The translations under genes were made by a program, and so were the position numbers. Positions 26,269-39,518 of a stretch of DNA of 64,000 bases are shown here, piece after piece; position 1 is the first letter of the stretch, and each line of letters starts with the position of its first letter. This DNA is from Gluconacetobacter aggeris (GTDB lineage: Bacteria > Pseudomonadota > Alphaproteobacteria > Acetobacterales > Acetobacteraceae). A model generated the notes under the pieces. That model did no database searches, was not told where the DNA came from, and was given only the letters and a program-made list of their open reading frames with translations. The stretch is from contig NZ_JABEQD010000016.1 in NCBI RefSeq assembly GCF_014174395.1, forward strand, positions 1-64,000. Direction: 5' to 3'.

Positions 26269-26922
26269 ATGAGACTGCCAGGGCCTCTATCCTCCTTGCA
26301 TCCATCCCGCCCGTTTGCCTCGCGCCGGGCGGTTCTGCGGGGGGCGGGCGGTCTGCTTGCCGTTGCCGCCGCCGGCCCGCTGGCCGCGTGTTCGTCGGAC
26401 CCGAATGTCTATACGCTCGTGCCATGGCCCGGCGCCGCACAGGCGGGCGGGCCGGCGGTGATCGAGGTGCGGACGCCTTCGGTGGCGATGGCGCTGGATC
26501 GTGAGCGCATCGTGCGCAGCGAAGGCGATTACCGCCTGCTGACCGCCAGCGGCGATGCCTGGGGCGAGTCGCTGCCCGGCATGATCGGCCATGTGCTGAC
26601 GGCGGACCTGCAGCAGCGCCTGCCGGGCAGCACCATCTTTGCCCAGAACGATGCGGTGGCGACGACGGCGCTGGCCGCCGTCGAACTGACGGTGACGCGC
26701 TTTTCGCGCGATGCCGGCGGGCAGGCGGTGCTGGGGGGTAGCCTGGCCGTCCACTGGATCGGGCATGATGGCGGGGCGTCGGAGGTGCTGGCGTTGAACC
26801 TGCCGGTCAGCGGTTCGGGCACGGGTGGGCTGGTGGCGGCGCTGAGTGCGCTGCTGGGGCAAGTGGCGGATCGTGCGGCGGCGCATCTGCGGGTGTTGGG
26901 GCCTGTTGCGCCGCCCGTCTGA
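26269..26922 (+). CDS. pqiC: PqiC: outer-membrane lipoprotein of the Pqi system (217 aa)
   Basis: Begins 3 nt after the pqiB stop. A long n-region with SRRAVLRGAGGLL precedes a lipobox LAAC at about residue 40, so the mature protein should be lipidated. The YTLVPWP start of the mature domain, IEVRTPSVAMALDRERIV and a C-terminal AALSALLGQVADR helix match the PqiC/YmbA (DUF330/ABC-type transport auxiliary) family, which anchors PqiB at the outer membrane. Confidence 0.88.
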   Translation: MRLPGPLSSLHPSRPFASRRAVLRGAGGLLAVAAAGPLAACSSDPNVYTLVPWPGAAQAGGPAVIEVRTPSVAMALDRERIVRSEGDYRLLTASGDAWGESLPGMIGHVLTADLQQRLPGSTIFAQNDAVATTALAAVELTVTRFSRDAGGQAVLGGSLAVHWIGHDGGASEVLALNLPVSGSGTGGLVAALSALLGQVADRAAAHLRVLGPVAPPV

Positions 26923-26931
26923 TGCTTAACC

Positions 26932-27020
26932 AGGGCTCTGCCCTGGACCCGGCAGGGCCTGAGGCCCTGCACCCCAATCATTTGATAACGAATGGGTTTT
27001 TAAAGGGCCTTGCCCTTTGC
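26932..27020. repeat. Hairpin-rich intergenic element after pqiC
   Basis: Three short stems lie in a row: CCAGGGC-TCT-GCCCTGG, GCAGGGCC-TGA-GGCCCTGC, and AAAGGGC-CTT-GCCCTTT. This type of CAGGGCT...GCCCTGGACCC unit recurs between genes in acetic acid bacterial genomes (from memory). Likely termination or mRNA-end function for pqiABC. Confidence 0.5.
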
Positions 27021-27033
27021 GAGGGATGAAACG

Positions 27034-27063
27034 AAAAAGGGGCGCCGCAAGGCGCCCCTTTTT
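27034..27063. terminator. Strong bidirectional intrinsic terminator (pqiC / nusG)
   Basis: AAAAAGGGGCGCC-GCAA-GGCGCCCCTTTTT: 8-bp GC stem flanked by A and T runs, so it works on both strands between convergent pqiABC and secE-nusG. Confidence 0.9.
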
Positions 27064-27083
27064 GTATCCGAATGGTCGGACTC

Positions 27084-27614
27084 TTAGAGCTTTTCGACCT
27101 GGCTGTATTCGAGGTCGACCGGGGTGGAGCGGCCGAAGATCGAGACGCTGACCTTGAGGCGCGCCTTTTCCTCGTCCACTTCCTCGATCGTGCCGTTGAA
27201 CGACGTGAACGGGCCGTCGGACACGCGCACCTGCTCGCCGATCTCGAAGGTGACGGAGGGGCGGGGACGTTCCACGCCTTCCTGCGCCTGCTTCATGATC
27301 CGCTCGGCCTCGGCCGCGGTGATCGGCGAGGGACGCGTCTTGGTGCCCAGGAAGCCGGTGACCTTGGGCGTGTCCTTGACCAGATGCCAGGCCTCGTCGG
27401 TCAGTTCCATGTTGACCAGCACATAGCCGGGGAAGAACTTCCGCTCGGCATTGACCTTCTGGCCGCGGCGGACCTCGACCACCTCTTCGGAGGGGACCAG
27501 GATGTCACCAAAATGGTCGGACAGGCCCTTCTGGGCCGCCTGCTCGGTGATGTGCTGGGCGATCTTCTTCTCGAAGCCCGAATAGACGTGAACGACGTAC
27601 CAACGTTTCGCCAT
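27084..27614 (-). CDS. nusG: Transcription antitermination factor NusG (176 aa)
   Basis: NusG binds RNA polymerase and couples it to ribosomes and Rho. The N-terminal NGN domain starts [16 protein letters not shown] and includes [20 protein letters not shown]; the C-terminal KOW domain contains [16 protein letters not shown]. Standard length. It follows secE by 9 nt in the conserved tRNA-Trp/secE/nusG order. Confidence 0.97.
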   Translation of the reverse strand: MAKRWYVVHVYSGFEKKIAQHITEQAAQKGLSDHFGDILVPSEEVVEVRRGQKVNAERKFFPGYVLVNMELTDEAWHLVKDTPKVTGFLGTKTRPSPITAAEAERIMKQAQEGVERPRPSVTFEIGEQVRVSDGPFTSFNGTIEEVDEEKARLKVSVSIFGRSTPVDLEYSQVEKL

Positions 27615-27623
27615 GGTCGTTCC

Positions 27624-27818
27624 TCAGCCTCCAAGCCCAAAAAGTTCACGTACGCCCAGGCCGATGATCTGGTCGACGACAAAGAAGAAAACCGATGTCA
27701 TGGTGGCCATTGCCAGCACGGCTCCTGTCGTCACCAGTGTGGCGCGACGCGTGGGCCATGTGACCTTGGTCGCCTCGGTACGGACATCTTGCACAAATTT
27801 CGCGGGACTGACCGACAC
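27624..27818 (-). CDS. secE: Preprotein translocase subunit SecE (64 aa)
   Basis: GTG start at 27818, preceded by GAGAAGGG. SPAKFVQDVRTEATKVTWPT is the SecE amphipathic-helix/hinge signature, followed by one membrane span (VLAMATMTSVFFFVVDQIIG). Short single-span form, as usual outside enterobacteria. An ATG further upstream gives an extension without family similarity. Confidence 0.95.
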   Translation of the reverse strand: MSVSPAKFVQDVRTEATKVTWPTRRATLVTTGAVLAMATMTSVFFFVVDQIIGLGVRELFGLGG

Positions 27819-27940
27819 GAAACACCCTTCTCGAACCGCCACGCCACCGTCCGGACCGCGGACGAGGCCGGATATCAACCAATACTGCATGTCGGGGGCA
27901 CCGTCACGGTCCGGGCGGGAGAAATCCCGACCGGGGCGAG

Positions 27941-28017
27941 TGGCAGGGGTGGAGGGTCTCGAACCCCCAACCTCCGGTTTTGGAGACCGGCGCTCTAGCC
28001 AATTGAGCTACACCCCT
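27941..28017 (-). tRNA. tRNA-Trp (anticodon CCA)
   Basis: Minus-strand cloverleaf with encoded CCA. Acceptor AGGGGTG pairs with CACCCCT; D arm GCTCAATTGGCTAGAGC; anticodon CCA is complementary to 27981-27983; T arm with GTTCGAGAC. Upstream of secE, the usual place in many bacteria. Confidence 0.95.
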
Positions 28018-28234
28018 GCAAGCCGCCTGCGGCGCCGACCAACGGAATAGCGGAAAGCTGTTCCCCTGGCCACCCGTGCGAACCCGGCGCAGGCAGCGGA
28101 AAAAAGTATGCCCGGCGGGCAAAGTCAAGAGGGAGAGTGCGATTCGTTCTTCCGGCCGGCGCGTATCGCCCGTCGCCGATGGCCGAGAGGGCTTGCCGGA
28201 GGGGCGGGTTCGGCGGTAAGGAGAAACCATATGG

Positions 28235-28308
28235 GCGGGCGTAGCATAGTGGTAATGCAGTAGCCTTCCAAGCTTCTGAGGAGGGTTCGATTCCCTTCGC
28301 CCGCTCCA
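28235..28308 (+). tRNA. tRNA-Gly (anticodon TCC)
   Basis: 74 nt including CCA. Acceptor GCGGGCG pairs with CGCCCGC; D arm GCATAGTGGTAATGC; anticodon TCC at 28267-28269; T arm GGTTCGATTCC. The anticodon stem has one T-T mismatch (GTAGC against GCTTC), which is unusual but does not disrupt the fold. Confidence 0.92.
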
Positions 28309-28327
28309 TCCTCCCGATATCGCGCAT

Positions 28328-29785
28328 ATGAATCCATCATCTCCGGTCCGGCCGCGTCTGGTGCTGGCCACCTGCTGCCTCAGCCTGTTCCTGGTGATGA
28401 TGGATGTGACCATCGTCAATGTGGCGCTGCCGGCGATTCGTGCCGCGCTGGGCGGTGGGCTGTCGATGCTGCAATGGGTGGTCGACGCCTATACGCTGGT
28501 GGTGGCGACGCTGCTGGTGCTGGCGGGATCGACCGCCGACCGGATCGGGCGGCGGCGGGTATTCGTTTGTGGAATCATCGTCTTCTGCCTGGGGTCCGCC
28601 TTGTGCGGGCTGGCGCCCGCTGGCTGGGCGCTGGTGCTGGCGCGCGGGTTCCAGGGGCTGGGCGGCGCGATGCTGAACCCGGTGGCGCTGTCGATCATCG
28701 CCAATGTCTTTGTCGAGCCTGCCTCGCGGGCGCGGGCGATCGGCGTGTGGGGCGCGATGTCGGGGCTGGCGCTGGCGTTGGGGCCGCTGGTCGGCGGCAT
28801 TCTGACCACGCTGGTCGGCTGGCGGGCGGTGTTCTGGGTCAATCTGCCGGTCGGGGCGCTGGCGCTGGGGCTCAGCCTGCGTTTCATCCCCGAATCGCGT
28901 GCGGTGCATGTGCGGCCGATCGACCGGGCGGGACAGGCGCTGGTGGCGCTGATCCTGGCCGCGGCCACCGCCGCGCTGATCGAGGCCCGGGATTATGGCT
29001 GGCACGCGCCGGCGATCCGGGCCGGGCTGGCGGTCGCGGCGGTGGGGCTGGTGGTACTGTATCGGGTGGAGCGGCGGAGTCGCCACCCGTTGCTCGACCT
29101 GCGGTTCTTTCGGGCGCTGCCGTTTTCCGGCGCGATCGTGATTGCGGTCTGTGCCTTTGCGATCTTCAGTTCGTTCCTGTTCCTCAACACGCTGTATTTG
29201 CAGGAAGCGCGGGGCCTGTCGGCCATGCAGGCAGGGTTGTTCACCCTGCCGTTCGCGTTGGGGGTGGTGGTCTGCGCGCCGCTGTCGGGGCGGCTGGTCG
29301 GGGCGCGTGGGGCGCGGCTGCCGTTGCTGCTGTCGGCGTGCGGGCTGGGGAGTGGCGCGCTGCTGCTGACGGGGCTGACGGCGGCGACGCCGCCGGCCTT
29401 GCTGCTGTTGGCCTATAGCCTGTGCGGTTGCGGATTTGGCTTGTGCAATGCGCCGATCACCAACAGTGCCGTTTCGGGGATGCCGCGCGATCAGGCGGGG
29501 CTGGCGGCGGCCTTGGCCTCGACCAGCCGGCAGATCGGGGCGCTGCTGGGGGTGGCGCTATCGGGGACGATGATGGGGGCCCATGCCGTAGGGGGCGGGG
29601 CCGCGCTGGCGCAGGCCACGCACCGGGTCTGGTGGTTGCTGGTAGGGTTGTCGGGGGTGGTGGCGGGGCTGGGCCTTGTTTCGACCGGGGAGCGGGCGCG
29701 GGCCAGCGCGCGGGTGGCGCGCGGGCTGTTCGACGATGCGCCCATCGGTGGTTACAGGACCGACAGCACCCCGCCATCGACATAG
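28328..29785 (+). CDS. DHA2-family MFS multidrug exporter (485 aa)
   Basis: About 14 hydrophobic segments, with motif DVTIVNVALPAI in helix 1 and LAGSTADRIGRRRVF (motif A) between helices 2 and 3, define the EmrB/QacA-type proton-driven exporters. ALGPLVGGILTTLVGWRAVF is motif C, typical of exporters. Starts 20 bp after tRNA-Gly. Its 3' end overlaps the convergent reductase gene by 34 bp. Substrate unknown. Confidence 0.9.
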   Translation: MNPSSPVRPRLVLATCCLSLFLVMMDVTIVNVALPAIRAALGGGLSMLQWVVDAYTLVVATLLVLAGSTADRIGRRRVFVCGIIVFCLGSALCGLAPAGWALVLARGFQGLGGAMLNPVALSIIANVFVEPASRARAIGVWGAMSGLALALGPLVGGILTTLVGWRAVFWVNLPVGALALGLSLRFIPESRAVHVRPIDRAGQALVALILAAATAALIEARDYGWHAPAIRAGLAVAAVGLVVLYRVERRSRHPLLDLRFFRALPFSGAIVIAVCAFAIFSSFLFLNTLYLQEARGLSAMQAGLFTLPFALGVVVCAPLSGRLVGARGARLPLLLSACGLGSGALLLTGLTAATPPALLLLAYSLCGCGFGLCNAPITNSAVSGMPRDQAGLAAALASTSRQIGALLGVALSGTMMGAHAVGGGAALAQATHRVWWLLVGLSGVVAGLGLVSTGERARASARVARGLFDDAPIGGYRTDSTPPST

Positions 29786-30537
29786 AGCGTCTGGCCGTTG
29801 ACGAAGGATGAGGCGTCCGACGCCAGGAACACGGCCGCACCCTGCAGTTCCTCGACCTTGCCCCAGCGGCCGGCCGGTGTGCGCTTCGTCAGCCAGGCGT
29901 TGAAATCCGGGTCCGCGACCAGGGCGCGGTTCAGGGGCGTTTCGAAATAGCCGGGGCCGATGGCGTTGATCTGCAGCCCGTGCCGCGCCCAGTCGGCGCA
30001 CATGCCGCGCGTCAGGTTCTTCACCGCGCCCTTGGTCGCCGTGTAGGGCGCGATGCCGGGGCGGGCCAGTTCGCACTGCACGCTGCCGATATTGATGATC
30101 TTGCCCATGCCGCGCGGGATCATGTGGCGGGCGACCGCCGTGCCGACGAAGAACACGCTGTCGAGGTTGGTGCGGAGGATCTCGGCCCAGTCCTCGGGCG
30201 GGAAGACGTCGAGCGGGGCGCGGCGCTGGATGCCGGCATTGTTGACCAGGATGCGGATCGGCCCGTCCTCGGCCTCGATGGTGCTGACGGCGGCTTCCAC
30301 CGCCAGGCGGTCGGTCACGTCGAAGGAGCGGGTCAGGATGGTGCGGGTGGCGCCGGGCGGCGTGGCGTCGCGCAGGCGGGCGGCGGCTTCGTCCAGTCTT
30401 GCGGCGTCGCGGCCGTTGAGGATGACATGGGCGCCGGCATCGGCCAGGCCGGCGGCGATGGCAAGGCCGATTCCGCCGCTGGAGCCGGTGACGAGGGCCA
30501 ACCGGCCGGTCAGGTCGAAGAGGGACGAAGCGGGCAT
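29752..30537 (-). CDS. SDR oxidoreductase, gluconate 5-dehydrogenase-like (261 aa)
   Basis: Classical short-chain dehydrogenase: NADP-binding TGSSGGIG (about residues 18-25), NNAG, catalytic Ser in IGSVQCELARPG, YTATKGAVK (Tyr/Lys) and the C-terminal DGGVLSVL. The LFDLTGRLALVTGSSGGIG start and PGIAPYTATKGAVKNLTRG fit gluconate 5-dehydrogenases, which interconvert gluconate and 5-ketogluconate in acetic acid bacteria. ATG at 30537 follows AAGGAG. Divergent from a LacI-type regulator, which supports a role in sugar-acid metabolism; the substrate is inferred. Confidence 0.82.
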   Translation of the reverse strand: MPASSLFDLTGRLALVTGSSGGIGLAIAAGLADAGAHVILNGRDAARLDEAAARLRDATPPGATRTILTRSFDVTDRLAVEAAVSTIEAEDGPIRILVNNAGIQRRAPLDVFPPEDWAEILRTNLDSVFFVGTAVARHMIPRGMGKIINIGSVQCELARPGIAPYTATKGAVKNLTRGMCADWARHGLQINAIGPGYFETPLNRALVADPDFNAWLTKRTPAGRWGKVEELQGAAVFLASDASSFVNGQTLYVDGGVLSVL

Positions 30538-30665
30538 GAATGTCTCCTTGGTCGTGCGCGGGCACATGGCGGGTTTGACGATAATGTCTGGCGTTGGCCG
30601 CCGGGCGAGGTGACTATAAGCGCGTCGCCAGCATGTTGGGTTGCGACGCAGGGGCATGGGCGGGG
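30538..30665. promoter_or_regulatory. Divergent promoter region between reductase and LacI-type regulator
   Basis: 128 bp between divergent starts. GACGATAATGTC at about 30578-30589 is an imperfect palindrome with GAC/GTC ends and could be an operator for the LacI-type regulator. Inferred from position. Confidence 0.3.
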
Positions 30666-31805
30666 ATGACGGGCAGGCGGATGACAGGCGGGGAAACGGC
30701 GGCTTCGGGTGCCGCGCGGCAGGCGACGGAGCCTGACGCCGCATCGGCGGTGGCGCGCGCGGGCGCGCGGCCGACCATCATCGATGTGTCCGCGCGGGCC
30801 GGCGTGTCGCGCATGACGGTGTCGCGCGCGCTGCGGGCGCCGCATCTGGTGCGCCCCGACACGCGCGAGGCGATTGCGCGGGCGATCGACGAGCTGGGCT
30901 ATGTGCCCGATCGCGCGGCCGAGGCGCTGTCGACCCGGCGCAGCGGATTCGTCGGGCTGGTGGTGCCGACGCTGACCAACACGAATTTCGCCGATGCGGC
31001 GCGCGGCCTGACCGACATCATCCGCCGGCAGGGATATGAGTTGCTGATCGGGTATACCGACTATGACGAAAACGCAATGCTGACCCATGTGCGCGACATG
31101 CTGGGGCGGCGGGCCGAGGCGCTGGTACTGCCGGCGGGGCCGCGCGGGGCGGCATTGCGGACCCTGCTGGCGGGCGAGACGATTCCCATCGTGCAGATGG
31201 CCGGGTTGGCGCCCAGCCCGGTGAATTACATGGTCGGCTATTCGAACCACGAGGCCGGGCGGCTGGCCGCGCGGTACCTGATCGGGCTGGGGCACACCCG
31301 AATCGGGGTGCTGGCGGCCGAGGGCGACGGCCTGTCCTGCGACCATCGCGGCGGCAGGCGGCTGGAGGGGTTTGTGGAGGCGCTGCGCGAGGCCGGGCTG
31401 CGGGACGACCTGGTGCAGCGGATGGGCAAGCCGCCGGTCTCCTTCACCCAGGGGGCGCAGGCCATGGGGGCGCTGCTGGAGCGGGCGCCGGACCTGCATG
31501 CGGTCTTCGCGGTGTCGGACCTGGTCGGGGTCGGGGCGCTGATGGAGTGCCGGCGCCGGGGCGTGCGGGTGCCCGAGGATGTGTCGCTGATGGGGTTCGG
31601 CGGATTCGAGATCGGGCGTGAAGTGGTGCCGGCGCTGACCACGGTGGCGGTCGATTATCGCGCGATCGGCGAACGGACGGGGCGGGTGGTGCTGGACCTG
31701 CTGGCGGGCGTGCGCGACGTGCCGCCCGTCGTGGATCTGGGCGTGATGCTGACCGAGCGCGAAACGACTGCCTTCCGGCCCGCGTTGGGGCCGGTACCGG
31801 CCTGA
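30666..31805 (+). CDS. LacI/GntR-like transcriptional regulator (379 aa)
   Basis: N-terminal LacI helix-turn-helix after an Ala-rich leader: TIIDVSARAGVSRMTVSRAL with hinge ELGYVPDRAAEALSTRRS. The periplasmic-binding-protein-like sensor follows (FVGLVVPTLTNTNFADAARG, EDVSLMGFGGFEIG). The pattern is closest to the gluconate repressor GntR of the LacI family, which fits the divergent gluconate-type reductase. The ATG at 30666 is preferred; an in-frame ATG at 30681 is possible. Confidence 0.88.
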   Translation: MTGRRMTGGETAASGAARQATEPDAASAVARAGARPTIIDVSARAGVSRMTVSRALRAPHLVRPDTREAIARAIDELGYVPDRAAEALSTRRSGFVGLVVPTLTNTNFADAARGLTDIIRRQGYELLIGYTDYDENAMLTHVRDMLGRRAEALVLPAGPRGAALRTLLAGETIPIVQMAGLAPSPVNYMVGYSNHEAGRLAARYLIGLGHTRIGVLAAEGDGLSCDHRGGRRLEGFVEALREAGLRDDLVQRMGKPPVSFTQGAQAMGALLERAPDLHAVFAVSDLVGVGALMECRRRGVRVPEDVSLMGFGGFEIGREVVPALTTVAVDYRAIGERTGRVVLDLLAGVRDVPPVVDLGVMLTERETTAFRPALGPVPA

Positions 31806-31906
31806 TGCGTATGTTGCGCGGGGCGGGTCAGCATGCTAGAGGCGCGCCATCGGCTCCGGCTTCGTTCCGGTGCCGTTGGCGCGCTGCAATGACCTAAGAC
31901 ACTGGG

Positions 31907-32502
31907 ATGGAAAGACCGACCGTGGTTTCGGGTGGAACGACAACAATACCGATCGCCTCCGTTGCCAATGGCCTGCCCGGTCGTTACGCGACGGCCCTCT
32001 ATGATTTCGCCGCCGAGCGCTGGCTGCTCGATGACGTGCTGGACCATGCGGCCTCGCTGCGGCGCCTGATCGCCGAAAGCGCCGAGCTGCGCAGCGTCCT
32101 GACGAATCGCACGCTGGATATCGCCGTGTCGACGCGTGCCGTGGACGCCGTGCTGGCGGCCCAGGGCTTCGGGTGGGTCATCCGCAATTTCGTGGGCGTC
32201 GTCGCCCGCAACCGCCGCCTGTCCCGTCTGGGGGAGATCCTGGATGCGGTGGCGGCCATCGCGGCGGCCCGTCGGGGCGAGGCCGTGGCCGAGATCGTGT
32301 CGGCCCAGCCCCTGACGGACCTGCAACGCATTCAGATTCAGGCCCGCCTCGCCGAGGCCGGCTATTCCAAGGTCAATATCCAGGAACGCGTTGACGCGGC
32401 CCTGCTGGGCGGTCTGGTCGTGCGCGTCGGCGCCCGGCTCTATGACACCAGCCTCAATTCCCGCCTGACCCGCCTGCACCACGCCATGAAGGGAGCCGCG
32501 TG

Positions 32503-32503
<1 letters not shown>
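31907..32503 (+). CDS. atpH: ATP synthase F1 subunit delta (198 aa)
   Basis: Peripheral-stalk subunit joining F1 to Fo. Matching features are [33 protein letters not shown] and the C-terminal [19 protein letters not shown]. First gene of the F1 operon atpHAGDC; no Fo genes are adjacent, as usual in alphaproteobacteria. Its TGA overlaps the atpA ATG (TGATG). Confidence 0.95.
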
Positions 32504-34041
<1,538 letters not shown>

Positions 34042-34057
34042 GGGCGGACAGGCACCC

Positions 34058-36452
<2,395 letters not shown>

Positions 36453-36483
36453 ACGGCCGACTCCCGCGCAAGGAAGACAGCCC

Positions 36484-36906
36484 ATGCCGATTGAGGTCGA
36501 GATCGTCAGCCCGGAGAAGGTTCTCTTCTCGCGCGCGGTCGAGATGGCGGTGATCCCGGGCCTGGAGGGCGATATCGCCGCCATGCCCGATCGCGCGCCG
36601 ATGATGCTGCTGCTGCGCGGCGGTGTGGTCGAACTGTATGAGAACGGGGCGGTGACGGACCGGTTCTTCGTGGCCGGCGGGTTTGCCGACATGACGGCCA
36701 CCCGCTGCACCATCCTGGCCGACCAGGCGATCGCGCTGGCCGACCTGTCGGTGGCCGATGCCCAGGCGCGGCTTGCCGGGCTGGAGGCCTCGTACGACGC
36801 CGCCGACAAGATGGACGTGCCGGCGCTGGACTTGCTGATGGCGAAGATGCAGTCCGCCCGGGCGGAGATCGAAGCCGCTGGTGGCGAGGCTGTGAAAGCC
36901 GCCTGA
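36484..36906 (+). CDS. atpC: ATP synthase F1 subunit epsilon (140 aa)
   Basis: N-terminal beta-sandwich (VEIVSPEKVLFSRAVEMAVI, GDIAAMPDRAPMMLLL) and a C-terminal helical region ending in KMQSARAEIEAAGGEAVKAA. Last gene of the operon, followed by an intrinsic terminator. Confidence 0.94.
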   Translation: MPIEVEIVSPEKVLFSRAVEMAVIPGLEGDIAAMPDRAPMMLLLRGGVVELYENGAVTDRFFVAGGFADMTATRCTILADQAIALADLSVADAQARLAGLEASYDAADKMDVPALDLLMAKMQSARAEIEAAGGEAVKAA

Positions 36907-36935
36907 GTTTTCGTCAGCGGACTGGTTTCAGGCGG

Positions 36936-36972
36936 AACGCCCCCGGCTCCTTCGAGACGGGGGCGTTTTGTA
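36936..36972 (+). terminator. Intrinsic terminator of the atp operon
   Basis: AACGCCCCCG...CGGGGGCGTTTTGTATTTT: 10-bp stem, 12-nt loop and a T-rich tail, 30 bp after the atpC stop. Confidence 0.9.
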
Positions 36973-37182
36973 TTTTCCTTTCAAAAGAAAGAATTCGCTC
37001 TGGCCGGGCGCCTGGTGGCGCGGTGCCCGGAGCCCCCGGGCCTGTCGATCAGCGGCGGCGCTGGCGCGCGCGCGACGGCGGCCATCAAGCGATAGCCTTC
37101 ACCACTGGTTTGCCGGTTGGTGGCGAGGAGCATGTCATAGGCTTGCAGGCGCACCGTGCGGCTAAGCGTTTTAACCGAGCGC
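36973..37182. other. Interval between atp terminator and TonB receptor gene
   Basis: No supported gene. A minus-strand frame (36981-37232) overlaps the receptor C terminus and carries a protein-like stretch (LQAYDMLLATNRQTSGEGYR), possibly debris of a lost gene. I do not recognise it. Confidence 0.3.
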
Positions 37183-39498
37183 CTAGAGAGGTATGCTCGT
37201 TCGAATGGCAACGATGCGCCCGGCAGGGTCAAGAAATGCCGGTTGATAAGCCTCGGGCGTGTGGCCCGCTGAATCTCGGACTTTCTGCTGTCTGTCGAAT
37301 ATATTCGACACCGATATCCAGACTCTGAGAGATTTTTTCTTTATTTTGAAGGTATAGGAAACGACAGCATCTGCTGTCCAGAAACCGGCATAGTGGACGG
37401 AATAGGGCTCCGAGGCCGCAATATCCTGAACGCGCGATCCGGAGCGCCACTCCGCAGATAGCTGGAGGTTGAATCGCCGCCAGGATGTCTCGGCTTCTCC
37501 ATCCACCTTATGGCGTGGCGTACCGCGCACGCCGTCCAGGGGCGTTTTGAGTAAATCGACATTCGCCGTTCCTTGTGCCGGGCGGAGTTCGTCGTTCAAT
37601 GCCCATTCATCGGACAGGCTGAAATCCCAATCCAGCCCGTGTTCGGATGTTTTTCCATGCGGGACGACCGTGCCCGATACATGCAGGTTCGGGTGCAAGG
37701 TGTTGGTCGTCTCCCCGGCTGCATTGAAAGGACGACTATCCATCATGGTCAGTTGCCCGGTCGCATCCCGCGTGAACCGATTGGGAAACAGGCGCTGGAA
37801 TTGCGGATTCGGCGTTACGGCCGAGATAATGGGATTTGTGATCCTTGAGGATACATACTCCACTGTTGCGGCCAGGTTCGTAGTGCCGACCATCTTGTTG
37901 AAGCTGATGCGCGCCGTATTATTGGTCCGTGATGAAGAGTGGAGATTGGGGGTACCCCCTGATATCTCGGTGATCAGGGCATAGTTACCGGTAACGGCGT
38001 CCACGACCAAAGTTCCGGGGGGGTAGATGACAGGGGCATTGCTGCTGCCCAGGGTGGTCAGGGAGCCCGTCATGCTTCTGCCGAGACTAACCGCCAGTGC
38101 GTCGATCGGCTGCCACTGCCATGAGAAATCATAGCTCGGCAAGCTGCCGACATGCTGCGCTTGCTCATAGTCGCTGTTCAGAGACAGGGAAGTGGTACCG
38201 GGAATCTGGATTACAGGGAAATTCGGACTCGTCAGCGGAATCGCGACCCCGAAATGGGCGCGTGAGCGCATCTGTGCGTTACTTTGGTGATCGCTCTGGA
38301 TGAAACTGTAGGTCGAATCGAGCCGCTGGAAGTTCGTACTCAAACGAGCGTTCGCACTCATGTCGCCGGCGGGCAATGAAAAGAGTGGCGTATTGACCGT
38401 CACAGCGGCCCCAAGATCCGTGTTGCCCATACCGACCAACAGGGGTGTGTAGGTCGAAGGAATCTGGCTCAGGCTGCCGCTCGGTAAGGCTGCTGTGATG
38501 GTCTTGCGGGAAATATGGCTATCGGTATCGCTGGATGAAAAGGCACCGGTCAGTTCCGCCGACCAGTTCAGGCGTTTGTGCATACCGGAAACAGTCAGAC
38601 CAAGCCGGTATGAACGCGTGTGAGACTGGTCAATGATGCCATGGGTAGTGATGGAATGGTCCGCTTCTCCTGGCAGGAGTTCGTTCGAGACAGTGCCGCT
38701 TGTAAAGAAGCGGGTAAGCTGGCGGGATACGACCTCAGTAAGCGATCCCGAGCCATTCACACTGATCGACCCGATCGGGATGGCGAAACCCGGTATCAAA
38801 GCAAGCCTTCGATTGAATGGCGAGAGGGTCCGGTACGGGGTCAGCATCGCATCTTCACTGTCATCATCGAAGAGGTGGCGCCGATCTTGTCCATACAGGG
38901 CCTCGGTCTCCTGGCCGGACACCGCAGCGTTGAATCTCTTCTCGCCTCTGATGGTCACATATCTGAAGGCCGCATCTCCGCTATCGCCGCCGCCCTCCGT
39001 CGGTAGGTGGAGTTCTGGACTAGTGGTGAGCGATGAGAATTTCCTTTTCAGGACCAGGTTGAGGACCTTATTTTCCGGGCCGAAACCGTAACGACCGGCA
39101 CTGGAATTGGGAAGAATTTCAAGCCCGGCCAGAGCCTCCGGTGGGATTTCCCGGAGATCGGATATATCGGCCAGGCGTCGCCCATTAACGATGATGGAGA
39201 AGGGACGGCCGCCATTCCTGCGCTCAAGACGGGTAATGACTTCCCCTATTGTCATCGCCGCCAAATTGTCGATGTTTTGCGTCGAATAACGATCAATCGC
39301 ATCTTTCGTTTGCGTGGTTCGCCGTGCGGTTACGAGAACATTCGTCGATCGCGTCGTATTGTTTCCCGCACTGTCCGCGTATGATTTACCACCCATCAAA
39401 AGAACTATTACAAAAGCCATCATTGCTTTTGGCAACGATTGACTTATACTTTTATATGTCTCCCGCCTTTCTCGTTCGCGACAAGACCGAACTTTCAT
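37183..39498 (-). CDS. TonB-dependent outer-membrane receptor-like protein (771 aa)
   Basis: A signal-like segment (AMMAFVIVLLMGGKSYADS, residues 25-43) is followed by a plug domain: NVLVTARRTTQTKDAIDRY, GEVITRLERRNGGRPFSIIV, GRRLADISDLREIPPEALA and YGFGPENKVLNLVLKR. The rest is a beta-barrel with many Ser/Thr-rich strands, ending in RTSIPL. Such receptors import siderophores, cobalamin, peptides or sugars with TonB energy. It lies 20 nt downstream of the 332-residue gene on the same strand, so it belongs to the accessory operon. Base composition is less GC-rich than the atp genes. Ligand unknown. Confidence 0.8.
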   Translation of the reverse strand: MKVRSCRERERRETYKSISQSLPKAMMAFVIVLLMGGKSYADSAGNNTTRSTNVLVTARRTTQTKDAIDRYSTQNIDNLAAMTIGEVITRLERRNGGRPFSIIVNGRRLADISDLREIPPEALAGLEILPNSSAGRYGFGPENKVLNLVLKRKFSSLTTSPELHLPTEGGGDSGDAAFRYVTIRGEKRFNAAVSGQETEALYGQDRRHLFDDDSEDAMLTPYRTLSPFNRRLALIPGFAIPIGSISVNGSGSLTEVVSRQLTRFFTSGTVSNELLPGEADHSITTHGIIDQSHTRSYRLGLTVSGMHKRLNWSAELTGAFSSSDTDSHISRKTITAALPSGSLSQIPSTYTPLLVGMGNTDLGAAVTVNTPLFSLPAGDMSANARLSTNFQRLDSTYSFIQSDHQSNAQMRSRAHFGVAIPLTSPNFPVIQIPGTTSLSLNSDYEQAQHVGSLPSYDFSWQWQPIDALAVSLGRSMTGSLTTLGSSNAPVIYPPGTLVVDAVTGNYALITEISGGTPNLHSSSRTNNTARISFNKMVGTTNLAATVEYVSSRITNPIISAVTPNPQFQRLFPNRFTRDATGQLTMMDSRPFNAAGETTNTLHPNLHVSGTVVPHGKTSEHGLDWDFSLSDEWALNDELRPAQGTANVDLLKTPLDGVRGTPRHKVDGEAETSWRRFNLQLSAEWRSGSRVQDIAASEPYSVHYAGFWTADAVVSYTFKIKKKSLRVWISVSNIFDRQQKVRDSAGHTPEAYQPAFLDPAGRIVAIRTSIPL

Positions 39499-39518
39499 TC
39501 AGCCTCTCAAGGTGTTTT

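Noticed and set aside
36981-37232. 83-codon minus-strand frame next to the TonB receptor end
   Set aside because: Part of it looks protein-like, but it overlaps the receptor C terminus, lacks a ribosome-binding site and matches no family I know.
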